This document shows, piece after piece, positions 35,100 through 47,440 of a stretch of DNA of 64,000 bases (the first letter of the stretch is position 1; each line of letters opens with the position of its first letter). This DNA comes from Ornithodoros turicata (lineage: Eukaryota > Arthropoda > Arachnida > Ixodida > Argasidae). The position numbers and the translations under genes are program-made. The notes beneath the pieces were generated by a model, which saw only the letters and a list, made by a program, of their open reading frames with translations, was not told the origin of the DNA and made no database searches. The stretch spans positions 34,208,213-34,272,212 of the forward strand of contig NC_088202.1 in the NCBI RefSeq assembly GCF_037126465.1, given 5' to 3'.

Positions 35100-37033
35100 A
35101 CTTTGATTGTTGTGCATAAACATAACTATTTTTTTTCTATATTTTTTTTCTTGTTCTATTAGCTTCGTAGCCTTCCTCGTGCTTGCTGAAAAAGTCGTGC
35201 CCTGCAGGAATGATCTGGATTTTCTCGAGTCGCCAAATAACAACAACAAAGATAGTAACTGAAACCTGTTACGATTACTAATGTCTAAGGCATACACATG
35301 AATATATATATAACAACTAGGGATCAACGACAGTTTTGGGTAGCATTCTTTAAGTGACATATAATATAATAATATACAGAATAATATAACAAAAGCGTGA
35401 TAGGAGAGCTGTCAGTTTTTGTTTGACAGCGCTCAATAGGCCTGTTGCGCTGAAGTTTGCCCAGCGACGCGACCGCCAATCGGGACACAAGCGGTAGCGA
35501 GCGCAGTGACTGATCCGCAAATCCATGCAACCGGGCTTGTATCGTGGTTAAATTTGCCGCCTTTCAGATCGCCAACGCACGGCAAACCACAAAACAAACG
35601 GGGGACACAGTACTGTTGCGTCGTTGATTACCATAATAGCTTCCAAAACGTCAAAGGTAGCGTTCCAAAAATCAAGTTTTATCGCTTTCCCGGGAAACCT
35701 TGGGAAACGCTGCGATGTTTCCGCTCTGCATTCCACCTGGAGATACTATAGAGTTATACTCAAACAACTTGCGGTACAAAGTTACTTGGATATATATAAC
35801 AAATTCTGCTACACAGTTATTACTTACTAACATAACGCATGCAGATTAGAGGGAAATATGAAAGGCTTACTGTGGGCATCGACTCTGGCCGGTTGTTCTT
35901 ACTGCTATATGCTCGAGGGTCTTCGTGCAATGTGATATTTACTTCCGACGACGGTGGCATACCTTGAGCTTGAGGGAACGAGAGGACACACGAAGAAGTA
36001 GACAGGACAAGGCACAAAACCAGCAAATGATTTGCTGGTTTTGGGCCTCGTCCTGTCTTCTTCTTTCGTTTCGTCCTGTCTACTACTTCGTACGAGACGT
36101 TTTTCGTTTGCTTTCCTGTTTTGTTTTCTCTTCTTCTGTTCTTTTTTTGTGCAGTGCATTGCCAAAGCAAACTATCTGAGCTCAGCTACAGCATGCGTCC
36201 GTGTGTACTACGCTGCAGGATAAACTCCCAACATGCATGTGTGAGCTTGCGTAACCTCATGCTGGTCACAATGAAAAGAACATGCAAAGCTGGTTCTCTT
36301 TGTGCATTTGAAATAAAGAGGTAAAAACAACCATACTGACATCGTATCTAAAAATCGACAATGGGCCGAAAACGAGTCGAACGCTCTGTTTGCACTTGCT
36401 CTGTCTTTGTTCCACAGACACTTCACTCTAACGGCGACATGGTAGCAACACGGCGATCAGTGCTGACACGATTATGCGCCTTTTACATAAAGAATCGAAC
36501 CATTCAAATCCAACTACCATGAAGCGTCGTTTGCTGATTAACGTGTATTCGCGTCTCTGACTGGTAATCAATAATTTCAATGACTCAAATGACTTAGGCC
36601 AAGGTAGCAGACTTGGTTGTAATCCTGACGAGAATCTGCGAACAACACGGTGGGTTAGTTAGCCACCGCGACATCAGCTACGTCTAAGTTTGAGCTCAGG
36701 ATCAACTCTCTGCAAGAGTGAGGCATGTATGGAATGCTTCATCGCCAGTCGTCATAACATACACTTTCCGCAAGGAAACCAATGGTTCTCTTTGCGTCAC
36801 CTGTAGTAAAGTATGTGTAGGATGTCCGGACCCCGGAGCTCGTGTGAGCTCGTTTTGCGACTGTGGCTGCTGCCTGGTTCCCGGGTGCACCGCAGTGGAC
36901 AGGGACCTACTGTAACTGGATATCATGTCCCAGTGCGACTGATGAAGTGTACACACTTAAGATGTGCACCACTGGGGTCAGGGAGCTTATTCTTGTAAAC
37001 AGAGCCAATGCTTGTAGCGCACTTCTGGAGTCG
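35100..37033. other. No recognised feature except a foldback
   Basis: Apart from the hairpin at 35993-36063, only short frames of unclear meaning are present. Confidence 0.4.
35993..36063. repeat. Short perfect-like hairpin
   Basis: GACAGGACAAGGCACAAAAC then CAGCAAAT, followed at once by the inverted partner ATTTGCTG then GTTTTGGGCCTCGTCCTGTC. Two mismatches in about 33 paired bases. Confidence 0.7.
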
Positions 37034-37636
37034 CTATAAATCTACCAAAGCACGGAATAAAGCAGGACGAACCATGGGTATGGCGTGTAACTCGACCGCA
37101 GCTGGTGATGTGAGGTGTGATAGACGTACACTTTTCTCCAACGACAAATCAGGAACTACGTATGCGCAGGCGGATCCAACGTGTGTACATGATGCGTGAG
37201 TGAAGATCGTTATTCTCCCGTTCGAGCAATGAAGCAGATCCACACTGAGCTGGCGAAGCACTGGGACTGATTTCTTGGAAGGAAGACCAGGCACGTTGAT
37301 ATGCACAACAGATGCTTGCAGGGCCCATGGCGGTTGCATGTGTAGCGTGAAGCGCTTGTGCATGTGGATGAGGCTATGATGGGACAATACGATTAAGGTG
37401 TAGCCTGAAGAGGGTCGCCGGCGTATGACCCTCAGCAAGGGGAGACGATGGTGGCGTTTTGCCAATCTCATGTAGTACTGTAGGGACTGGGTCATCCTCA
37501 CGACAGCTATTGGTGAGGTCTCTCTGGCGTCCGCTATGACAAGAGCTGTTGACGTAGCCTTGTGAGCTCCCAGGCATATCTTGGTGCTCTTTGCCAGGAT
37601 GGTTCCCCACGCATAAATTGTATAAAAGGGGAACAT
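37034..37636 (-). pseudogene. I-group LINE, RT-RNase H linker and RNase H start
   Basis: An open frame of 200 residues. The first half (KICLGAHKATSTALVIADAR, LPLLRVIRRRPSSGY) is typical of the region after the RT thumb in I-group LINEs of arthropods. The last third (IFTHASCT, ACAYVVPDLSLEKSVRLSHL, AAVELHAI) is an RNase H N-terminus. The catalytic Asp of the usual TDGS is His here (THAS), so the enzyme would be inactive. The LINE is truncated at both sides: RT is missing upstream and the rest of RNase H downstream. Confidence 0.7.
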
Positions 37637-38135
37637 GATATATGCAATCGTCTGTCATATGAGTGATCGATGTTAATCGAAATGACGTGTGATAGGGAGC
37701 CAAAGAGTAGCGGAGAAGATTGAGCCATGGAATAGCAAGAAGAGAACATTGAGAGAGATTTACATCCCGTACATCTGATTATGCAACATGATGCACATAA
37801 TGTAATAAGATGACGCACGAAATACGGCAAACCGACGACTTTACAAGGGACATCATAAGGGTAAAAGCGAATATAGCGACGATGATGCATCAACGAGGAG
37901 CCATGATTAGTGCAACTAATGTGCTATTATTCGTGGTCGTCGTACACTGGTACATGTTCCCATTAACATGCCGAAAGCCGTAGCTCAGTTCAGAGGAGGT
38001 CTGAAAGTTTTTATATTCACTTTTGTGCGCCTTCCGTATAAAAAGAAGTGCGCCCTTGTGGCGTGATGATGCTGATGGGCATCCGTTCCTCTTTTTTTTT
38101 TCATTCAGCTACGGTACCACACCAGCTGCCGTGGC

Positions 38136-39124
38136 CACAGTAAATCATTTTACACCTTTATTTGCTCAAACAAGGTGTATCCTTATAAAAACACCCTTTT
38201 CTATTCCACAAAGAGTGCAAAAAGTGCATTAGTAAGGGTGTAATATCGACATACACCACGTTTTATCCAATGTGGATCATTAAGGGTGTAATGTGGGGTG
38301 TTGAAACAGGTGTTTTCCGTCGAATGCACCTTTTTTACACTCATTTGAATTGAGAGCATGGTGTTAAAAATGGTGCGTTATTACGTGAGAGACAAATTAT
38401 GCTGGTTTCACAGCTCCGCTCAGCAAGTAATCACATTATAGACGATAACCTGAGTTAAAAACACAGTATTTGACAGGGAGGGATGTTAGAAATTTAGCTT
38501 ATATCTTTGACTCGTTGCATGCGTGAGTGTTAATTGCAAAAACACATTCCCGCCACCGCTACAAACGTTTCCCGCCCCACCGCATGTAACGAACGTGCCC
38601 CAACAAATTGTATTTCAGTATATGATCCATCCGACACGCCAATATAGGCTACTGAGGGTGCCCTAGGTCTCTTCATGCCTCTGCACTCAGGTTGGTCCCA
38701 CAGTGTTACCAAGCTAACGAGGCGTGCCTGCGACGCATTGCGGTCCGGTTTAGGTTCTACGATGGAACCACGGCTGGAGGTCTACTGTGTTCGCGGTGCT
38801 GCTTGCCATAGAAGCAAGAACGTCGAACTGCATGTCTCGGCCAGTGGTGTCGGTATGCTGCCGCGGAAGCTCCTATTACACCATTGGCGAGGGAATATTT
38901 GCGAACAAATAATTCCATCATAAAAGGTGTTTTCAATAGAATACTCCCATTTTAAGGGTGTTTTTGTTTTTATACACCCATTATAACAGTGTTTTACTAG
39001 GAATACACTTAACTAAAGGGTGTATTAGAAAACATCCATCATTTGAGTGTAAAGGCAACACCAAAAAGGTGTGCGCCATGGGACAAGCCATTTACACCAA
39101 AAAAGTGTAAAAAAGTCTACTGTG
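38136..39124. mobile_element. Non-autonomous TIR element (989 bp)
   Basis: Ends CACAGTAAATCATTTTACAC and, inverted, CACAGTAGACTTTTTTACAC. Both subterminal parts are rich in GGTGT/ACACC motifs (38155-38345 and 38930-39115), as in the element at 4969. GTGGC lies next to both ends (38131-38135, 39127-39131), which may be the target duplication. The central part has no supported gene. Confidence 0.55.
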
Positions 39125-39464
39125 TAGTGGCTATGATGATCGCCTTCCTTGCAGAAACTAGCGATACTTTTTAAAATCGGTCCCGAAAAAGTATTTCTGT
39201 TGCAAATTTACGATAACGCAATCCCCGTATCGTTATCGATATCGATACTGTTAGAGTCTCCCAACCTTTCTTCATCTGTCATGCTGCTCACTTTTATTCA
39301 TTGTGACTGGTGCGCCTAGGGAGAACCGGTTTACGTTTACAACAAAGCACATTAGGATGACAAACGAAAACTTTGAGAGCTTCCTATTGATGAAAGTCAA
39401 CCTTGCGTCTAATAGCGAATTCAATTCATTGTTTTCGTCAAGAGTAGTGGTGTACAGGTGTGTG

Positions 39465-40500
39465 TTTGGGGGGGGGGATATAGGTTTATTGCAAAGAAAA
39501 AACAAAGAAAGAGGGGAAAGGTTATACTGGCTCCAAAAGCAGACTTGCTATTCCCGCGTAAAAAAACCCGAAAAGAGCGAATGAAAAGAGGCGCAGTCAC
39601 AGGCTCAGCGCGAGCCCTGTGTCGGTCAGAAAGCGTACGAGTTCCCTTCCGACGCGCCACTGAAGGGGACGTGGCAGGGGGCACGGGGAGCGACGAACAG
39701 GCGACAGTGGAGGAGCAGGTGGGAAGTGTTGCCCTCGGTAGAGCAGGCTGCACTTGTAGGGGTGTCAAGCATGCTGATTTGGAAGAGCCGTGTTGGCGTT
39801 CGAGCCCGCTTAACCGCAGACGCCTCCCTCCTCGTGATGTTTGGGGGAGGGACGTATTGCATTTTTGGGTCGATGGAGTCCAGAAATGTACTGGGCGAGA
39901 TGGCACGTTCTATGAAATCTTGGACACAGCGAGAGCGACGTATTTGGAGCTGGCAGGCTGACATTGAGAGTGGGATGCTGAGACATAAGGAGCCGTGGTG
40001 TGGGCACGTTTCGCAGCGATGTCGGCACGTGTATTTCCGGGCAGCCCGACGTGGCTGGGCACCCACTGGAGCCGTACGCTGTGGCCGGAAGTCAGGAGCT
40101 CGTTGTACCTGGCGATTACAAGCGTGCGGAGATCGCAAATAGCACTGCACCGGTACGACGCAAAGATCTCCAATGCCGACTTGCTGTCCGTGAAGATGGA
40201 CCACGAGTCGGCCTGTGAACCGGATATCGCGTTGAGCGCTTCATAGACGGCTGTCAGTTCCGCTTCAGTGGATGAAGTTTCATGCGGCAGCTAGAAAGCC
40301 TGCACAGTGTCGCTGTGAGGCATGTAGAAAACTGTAGACGACGCGCCGTGCACAACCGAGCCATCCGTGAAAATTGCTTTACGCTGACCGTGGGCCGAGC
40401 TCAAATGGTCAAGAGCAAACTGGCACGCAAACAGGTGTGGGTTTAGCTTAGGAACGAACGAAGAGCGATCGGAAGGACCAATGAAACGCGACGCACATTG
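39465..40500 (-). pseudogene. I-group LINE 3' part with RNase H
   Basis: On the minus strand: RNase H N-terminus with KAIFTDGSVV (about 40375), an in-frame stop, TSSTEAELTAVYEALNA, FTDSKSALEIF, QWVPSHVGLPGNTRADIAAK (about 40060), then LDSIDPKMQY and a C-x2-C-x4-H-x4-C-like zinc region. It ends in the A-rich 3' UTR (GACTTGCTATTC) near 39480. RNase H catalytic residues D, E, D and H are all visible, but stops and frameshifts make it dead. Confidence 0.75.
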
Positions 40501-40771
40501 GATTGAAGAGGCCGTGTGGCATGCACACTCCAGCCAGTGCAAATTTTCTGCACGAAAGCGCCCAGATGAATTCGCTATAAGTTGCATAATGTATACCCTG
40601 CTGCTTTTTTCTTTTTTTTTTGCAAAACTGTCTTCTCCCAATTCGCTATGTTCACGTAAACGAGATTTCAATATTGCAGATTTCATGCAACTTCTTCGTA
40701 TCGGCTAAAGAATTGCGAATTTTTTTTTTTTTGTAACGGCAGCGGTACTCCTTACCTACCTTAAAAAGGTA

Positions 40772-41009
40772 CACTCTTAAAAATGAACTTCACCACATAG
40801 CACGCTCCTAGCCAACCATCACCCCGAATGACAACGTTTTCGCCCCTGATTTGTTGAAAACGGAAGGAGGAGCCTGTTTTGTGCCGTGCATAATGGCCAC
40901 AAAATTGGCTCCTCCTCCCGTTTTCAACAAATCAGGGGCGAGAACGTTGTCATTCGGGATGATGGTTGGCTAGGAGCGTGCTATGTGGTGAAGTTCATTT
41001 CTAAGAGTG
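40772..41009. mobile_element. MITE-A copy 2, full length (238 bp)
   Basis: Starts CACTCTTAAAAATGAACTTC and ends with its complement (CTAAGAGTG). The TA on each side (40770-40771, 41010-41011) is the duplicated target. Almost the entire copy folds back on itself, with the central bases between AATTGGCTCC and its partner as loop. It belongs to a TA-target superfamily such as Tc1/mariner; the transposase source is unknown. Confidence 0.85.
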
Positions 41010-41097
41010 TAGTATCGATGTCCGTATTTCGCGATTTTTACTCCTGTAACGAGTGTCGGTCTCACGATGCCATATTTTGATAACGGGTACAACACTA

Positions 41098-43680
41098 CCC
41101 AGCAAACCATCAATATCCCACAGACCTCCCAAATTGGTCTCACACGTCACAGATGTCACGCGTATCCTCACAACGTCCGCTGTATATCCACCATGAGACG
41201 TCACAAATATCCCCCAGTGAATATTCTGTGGATATACTACGAATATCACAACAATGACATTTCTTTACCTTACAAGGATGTAAGGTGTACTTAATGTACA
41301 TAATACTTGTGTGACTTCCCCCGTCTGGACGCCTAAGCCTAAGTTTTTTTTTTATTTTTTTATTGCGTGTTAGCGCCGCGAAGCAACTGTGGCTACGAGC
41401 GGCGTACAGATGTGGACAGACGGAGAGAGGACAGCAGGACCTAAGCCTAAGTGAAGATGTGCATTGTTTCGCGGACTATTTTTGACCAAAAGCTGTTGGC
41501 AGCGCATAAATGCGCAGAGAAACATTTAGCAACATTACATCTTCCACAACTATTGATACAAATGCTTGAAGCACGCGTTTCATGCGCATAATGTAACTGG
41601 ATACTAGTAAACGAAGTTAAGATTTGCACGAACAGATGGCGTCCCGCTTGATTTTCCGTATCGGTGGGCCGTTCTCGGTGACTCTTCGTCAGCAAACTAA
41701 AACTGCGGACAAGCGCTTTACGAATCATTCCCACCGACTCGTGAGTCGTATCTGTTTTTCCGAGATCGTATCGATTGGCGTGTTATCATAGTGGGAACTA
41801 AAACTCCCTATTGTCAACCTTTATCACGAACGGAAAAGTCGCTGCCTCTTTACTCAACATACTGCGCACCCAATTTGTTGAAGGCCTGTTTGATGTGGTA
41901 CTTATCTCACTTTTTCCTCGTAATAATAATATTTATTTGATACCCTCATAGCCATAATTTTTGTAATCATATTTGTAACGACTCACCACGTATCGCACCA
42001 TAGTCAATAAACAAAAGAGAGAAAAAAAAACATATTTTACCTTTTCTGCGGGAACTATAATGATCGGTCACGTATGTTGAGGGATATAACAAGAATGAAG
42101 TTTCCAACTAGCGCGAGCCGAAGCGTAACGACGTCTGCCTCATCGCCATCGACATTCCCCAACCGCCGTTTCAAACAGGCGAGGCGTGTCGTCGTAGCGG
42201 TTCTGTAGGATATGGCATGTTACACGGAAGGGTCTTTGGAACTTCAGCATCCTGCGTATTTTGTACTGGAATCTCGGGAGCATCGAGGCAGTACTGGCCA
42301 GTACTCCGAACAACTACGTTGTGCATAACAACGATTGCCGTGGTGTGCGAGAGCTAGCGTTCCTTTGTTCTCCGGCTTTGGAGTTAAGGTGGGTTCTTTC
42401 TTCCTTTTGCCTCACTTAAGATTTGTGCGTTGTTGTTTTTTCAACAATCACATGTGGTAGAGGTGTGGAGCAATGACAGCTTTGTATCTGAGTAAACAGT
42501 ATAGTTTGCTTTACCTGCGAAGTGTGGTGCGTATCACTGACGAACTCATGCGAACGGTGGAACTGTGTGAGATTGTGTGTGTACAGGTACAAAGTGCAAG
42601 TGCATTTCTTCACATCTCTTTGATTCATCTACTATTTTATAGGTCCCTGTGATATCTTGCATTGGGGATGATGAAAGCAATGGTGAAGCAATTCTATGAA
42701 CTATGCGAAGCCTGCTAGTCGATAATCTCGGCTCAGCTACAGTTGTCTTTCATATAAAGGATAGCAGTTATGTTTTCACGTTTGACTGCACTGTTTTTCA
42801 AAGTTCCTTGTTTTTTGCATGACTGCTAATCTTGCTTGAATGTCACATGGACGCGATGTGACTCGAGATTAATAAAACATGACTGCTTTTACAGTATCCA
42901 CACACACCCATGGATAGCCTCACACATGTGTAAAGTTCCTGGTGTCTCTACAACACTGAAGAGCCAGGCATAAACCAGAAGAAGTCGCTTGGGTCTACCA
43001 GCGATTAGGATGCTTCCGCATGTAACCATCTATACTCCGAAAGAACCTGCGGTAAGTCAGTGTCTTGCATTTGTTCCCACTTTTTGCAGAGTGTCTGTTC
43101 TTTACGCCTATTTATGGCAGTGTTTGAGCTGCTATCCCAATAGATGGAATTAACTATGTTATTGGTTATCTTTCAGGGATGACGGTTCCGAAGTGGCGTA
43201 GCAATCACGTGATTATTATTATTATGACCATTATCGTCCTATTATGCGTCTTATCAGTGTCACCCTATATTGTTAATAGTTAGCCTATTTATGTTGAAAT
43301 ATCATATTTTGTACCATTAGAAACAGCGTTTTTTGCAGTGCATGTAACATTAGTGTACTTGGTTTGTGTTCAATAAACAAGAGTTCGTTGACACGATGTT
43401 CTCTGTTGCAGAGTAGTATTTTCCGTAGAATAAGTAAAAATTGCAAAAAAAGCAACAAAATACAATAATAATAACACGTCCTGTATATGTCCTCTATATG
43501 TCCAAATATCCCTGAGAGACATTCCTGGAACCTTCCCTGGATCAGCAAATGCGGAAGAAATACGGGTCCTCTGTCTGTCCCAGAGACGTCAACGGGCTAT
43601 TCAGCCTAGTCCCTGGGATATCCCAAAATCCCAAGTGGGACATCGTGTGGACGTTTCTGAGACATATATGGTTTACTGGG
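41098..43680. mobile_element. TIR element of 2583 bp, non-coding
   Basis: Termini CCCAGCAAACCATCAATATC and, inverted, CCCAGTAAACCATATATGTC. CTA flanks each side (41095-41097, 43681-43683). Subterminal regions are rich in ATATCC/GGGACGT-like motifs in both orientations. The 2 kb interior holds no transposase. A truncated SINE was inserted later at 41345-41439. Sequence of similar composition recurs at about 51430-51660. Confidence 0.5.
41345..41439 (-). mobile_element. 5'-truncated SINE-A with 13 bp duplication
   Basis: Poly(T) on the left (the poly(A) tail on the minus strand) joins the GTTAGCGCCGCGAAGCAACT body. The 13 bp CCTAAGCCTAAGT flanks it at 41332-41344 and 41440-41452. A classic LINE-mobilised insertion of only 95 bp. 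Confidence 0.85.
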
Positions 43681-44221
43681 CTATCAATGTCTGCACGCCT
43701 ACTTCTGTTGACAATTTTTTCACTCATCTCTTCCTACCAGTAGAACGTCGCCAGCATAATTACGTTGTTAATTAACCATGGCAGAACCACACAACATCAT
43801 GTTCTGCTTCCAGTGTCGTCGGGATGCCATAATGGCACTTTACGGCAGTTCGTTACGTTGGATGCCCCGGGTACCCCTTATGGTGCAGCGTATAAATATG
43901 TCTTAGGTATAGAGCCTTATGTCCGACGTTGCTGCATGGAACGTATTGACGAAGAGGAGCGTAAATATGTCTAATGTGCAAATAGTTATCACCTTTGCAA
44001 ATGCTAAGGAGCAACAACAACAAATGCTCACTGAAAGCAGATATAGAGGTGGAGGAATCGACTGCGCACGTTTTGCGTGACAGGGTGACCCTTCATACCT
44101 ATACTCGAGGTACCTTAAACGAATATTTTCCACTATCATCGGACCGTCGTGCTATACTGAGGCTTCCGGGTTTCGTGGTGCTGTTCGTCGTCTGAAATAT
44201 TCTATTCTGTCCGCATTATCC

Positions 44222-45060
44222 GTGATCTCATGTGCCCTGCCGTTGTGGACCCTTAACACATCCATTGTAGTACGTTCACGTCAATATCCCTGGTTTTGTG
44301 AGGAACAACAACGTGCCTCCCGCTGTGGCACATTAGCTTACGCTGATGCATCTTACGTATTAGGACCCACAACGATAGAAGGCGGATCACTAGCGGTTTT
44401 CTACGTCGCGTATCAAGACTTGGAGTATGTGTTCAAACTTCCTTACTTGCAACATTGAAATACTTTTCTGGCTTAGTGTCCGGAACATGCGTTGAGGTTT
44501 GTCAACGGAGAGCTAAGCCGCGTTAGAGGTGGTGATTGTGCCAAGGTAATCAGCGGCATGCATACGATGAATATTGCGAAATGCAGTCAGTTTAGAGTCG
44601 GTGCGGGTTTCCAGTGGGTTCCAAGGCGTACTGATCTGCACGGAAAAACCGGGGCTGATGCCGCGGCGAGACGCGCTCATAGTGAAGTTGAATCAATTAC
44701 AACTGTAGACCTGTCACGACCTCGGGTTGTCGAGCGCAGATATGTCATTTCTGTGTTAGTGGCACTCGCCTATTTACGGAGGACGCTGTTTCAACCCAGG
44801 ACGTTTCTGCAGCCCATCGACCCGACGATGGATTTTGTCATCGCACGACACCTGTCTCGAAGAGAAGAATCGATTCTCCTCCGCCTACCTCTTAACGTTG
44901 CACGCACACCATCAACTGTTCATAGGTCCTCTTGACACTCTCAGGCGGCGGCTCCTATATAGTTGGCCTGGGGCGTACAGTCTTTTCTTTGACATAACTC
45001 GCTCCTACAGAGCACCCCCACCGTATAGAACGGTGTGGGCGCTGGATCCCTGGTGGAGTT
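44222..45060 (+). pseudogene. I-group LINE RNase H and C-terminus
   Basis: Frame 44222-44458 holds a degenerate RNase H start (YADASYV in place of YTDGS, then AVFYVAYQDL). Frame 44492-44935 holds FQWVPRRTDLHGKTGADAAARRAH, the RNase H C-terminal His-Asp region (shown as two pieces FQWVPRRTDLHG and KTGADAAARRAH), then FLQPIDPTMDFVIARHLSRR, the linker before the zinc motif. Frameshifts separate the parts. Closest in layout to the LINE at 60880-63730. Confidence 0.7.
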
Positions 45061-45084
45061 GATTTCTGAATGAGTGAAAAACTA

Positions 45085-45320
45085 CACTCTTAAAAATGAA
45101 CTTCACCTCATAGCACGCTCGTAGCCAACCATCATTCCGAATGACAACGTTCTCGCCCCCGATTTGTTGAAAACGAGAGGCGGAGCCTATTTTGCGCCTT
45201 TATGTACGGCACAAAATAGGCTCCGCCTCTCGTTCTCAACAAATTGAGGCGAGAACGTTGTCATTCGGAATGATGGTTGGCTAGGAGCGTGCTATGTGGT
45301 AAAGTTCATTTTTAAGAGTG
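45085..45320. mobile_element. MITE-A copy 3, full length (236 bp)
   Basis: CACTCTTAAAAATGAACTTC...TTTTTAAGAGTG with TA at 45083-45084 and 45321-45322. The two halves are near-perfect inverted copies around TTTATGTACGG. Confidence 0.85.
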
Positions 45321-45624
45321 TAGAGCTCTCTTGTATTATTTATTTATTTCCTGCGGAACGACAGCAAGTCGACCTTGCGTTTGAGTGACCTTTCCTATGT
45401 ACGCTTCACCGAATAAACACATATACCCTCCGCCGCTCCCATTGAAAGCAATGTCTAGCAATATCTCTGAAAATTGAACTTGCTTGGCCTGGCAAACACA
45501 TGAAGCTGAAAGTCGCCATTCCACAGCATAGCACAGGAGTCCAGGCTTGAAGAACTGCCTCAAGAAAGTTCCCTGCGTTCTTGATAGAATGAATGCGTTG
45601 GATACCAAGTTGGGGTCTATGTCC

Positions 45625-45928
45625 ACCAGCTCCAGTGGCGCAGCGGTAACGCGTGCGCTTGGAGACTGGGAGGTCCGCGGTTCGAATCCGTCTGGGGTTT
45701 TTCCTGGGTTTCCCTCAGATGTGTAATAGGCGTATGCCGGCACAGTTCCCCTGAAGTCGGCCCATGGACGCAGCTATGCTCCCCCCGAGCGGATCCCGCT
45801 CGGTCTTCCACTTCACCCTTTCCTCTCCTCCTCTCCACCACCTTTCCCTTCCCGAGAAACATGCTGCCTAATCAGACAGGCAGACCTCTCGGGTTCCTCC
45901 CAACGACACTCCTCCTCCTCCTCCCCTC
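45625..45928 (+). mobile_element. SINE-A, complete copy with 12 bp duplication
   Basis: tRNA head with A box (AGTGGCGCAGCGGTAACGCG) and B box (GGTTCGAATCCG), then the CTGGGGTTTTTCCTGGG body and a pyrimidine-rich 3' part. The direct repeat GGGTCTATGTCC flanks it (45613-45624, 45929-45940). It is a recent-looking insertion and the best full-length reference in the window. The head is not a working tRNA gene. Confidence 0.85.
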
Positions 45929-46354
45929 GGGTCTATGTCCCGTAAGCACAAAGCGATCTCAGTCGTGCTAATGATGACGCAACTTCATTGAGTGATTTGT
46001 CCGCTTCCGCGGCAAACCTTCAGAATATTATTTCTCAGAACAATGAAAGTCAATGTCTATTACAAAAGTCACTGATTAGAGGTACGAAATAACTTGTAGG
46101 AGTACGAAATATATACACCTTTTTCCAGGCAGCCTCACACCCAACGCTATATAGCAGCCAGCACAAGCCAGAAAGGAGGAAAGCGATAAGAGGGGGGAAG
46201 CATACAGCCCGTGTGCTTTCCTTCTCTCTGGAATGGGCGATCATCTGTTCTCGACGTGTCTCCCGGTGAGACGGCGCTGCCGCTTTCGCTATGGCGGCGT
46301 CCATGAGGAACGGGTGTATAGCTCCATGGAACCCTTTTGCCCTCTGGAAAGGAT

Positions 46355-47440
46355 ATATATGAATTTATTTATTTATTTATTTATTTCAGAATACCTCAAA
46401 GGTCCCTTGGGGACATTACATGGGGGAGTGGGTTACAATAATAAACAGCATCACGAGTATATGTAAATCACATTTAGTACAAAAAAATAGTGAAAGTACA
46501 ACGCCGCGGTAATGTGAGATAACAATATGACATACAACGAAGTTTATGCATGAAGAAACAACAACATCATAAGCTACAATGAAAAATGGATCATGTGATA
46601 AAAGTTAATAGTATGTTAAGAGGTACTGTACGCAAGCAAAACACGAAGAAAGGTAACCGAATAATAACGATGAGAACAGAACAAAGATGGCATTACGAAA
46701 TTCTTGAGTTTGTATTATTGTAGCGATGTTGCTCGGAAGGTCAGTCCATTCTAGGACGGTGCGACAAAAGAATGATTTTGAAAAAAAAAACATTAGAATG
46801 ACATAAAAAACGGTCGACTTTATTTGGGTGATCAAGGCGGGGAAATATGGCAGTGGATCGGCGAATCGGACACTGTTGTGAGGGAATGTTATGCAAGAAT
46901 TTATGAAAGAGAGATAGACGTGAGATAAGACGGCGCTGTTCTAACGACGACAGGTTAAGTTCGCGTTTCAAAGCAGTGACTGATGTATTAGGAGAAAAAT
47001 CGTTACAGATGAATCGTGCTGCTCTGTTTTGAATGGATTCTATGTTACATATTAAGTACCTCTGGTGAGGATCCCATATTGATGATGCATATTCTAGTTT
47101 AGGACGAACTAATGTTAGGTACGTGAGTCGTTTTAAGCTAGGTGGGGCCGATTTAAGATTACGTCGGATGAAGGCTAGGGTGTGATTAGCATTTGAGATT
47201 ATTTTATCAATGTGATTATTCCATGTTAAATCCGCTGAAAGATGTACGCCGAGGTACTTGTAAGTACTAGAGGGCGTTATGGGGGTGTTGTTGAGGGTAT
47301 ACTGGAAGTGATGCGAGGTTTTACGGCGTTGGAAACTTATAAGTGAGCATTTGCTTAGGTTCAGTGGCATCTGCCAAGTGTCGCACCAGGATTAGATTAA
47401 GGATAAGTCGTTCTGTAATGTGAAATGTGTAAATGTGTAA
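46355..47440 (-). pseudogene. Jockey/CR1-like LINE, RT thumb and 3' end
   Basis: The minus frame begins upstream with LQNDLSLI, a stop, then WCDTWQMPLNLSKCSLISF, the RT palm-end signature. YKYLGVHLSADLTWNNHIDK (about 47255), LVRPKLEYASSIWDP and IQNRAARFICNDFS follow, typical of the thumb of jockey/CR1-type enzymes. There is no RNase H. The 3' end is an ATTT repeat (46359-46386). The open part spans 209 codons from Met 47370 but the RT active site is missing, so it is 5'-truncated and inactive. Confidence 0.8.
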
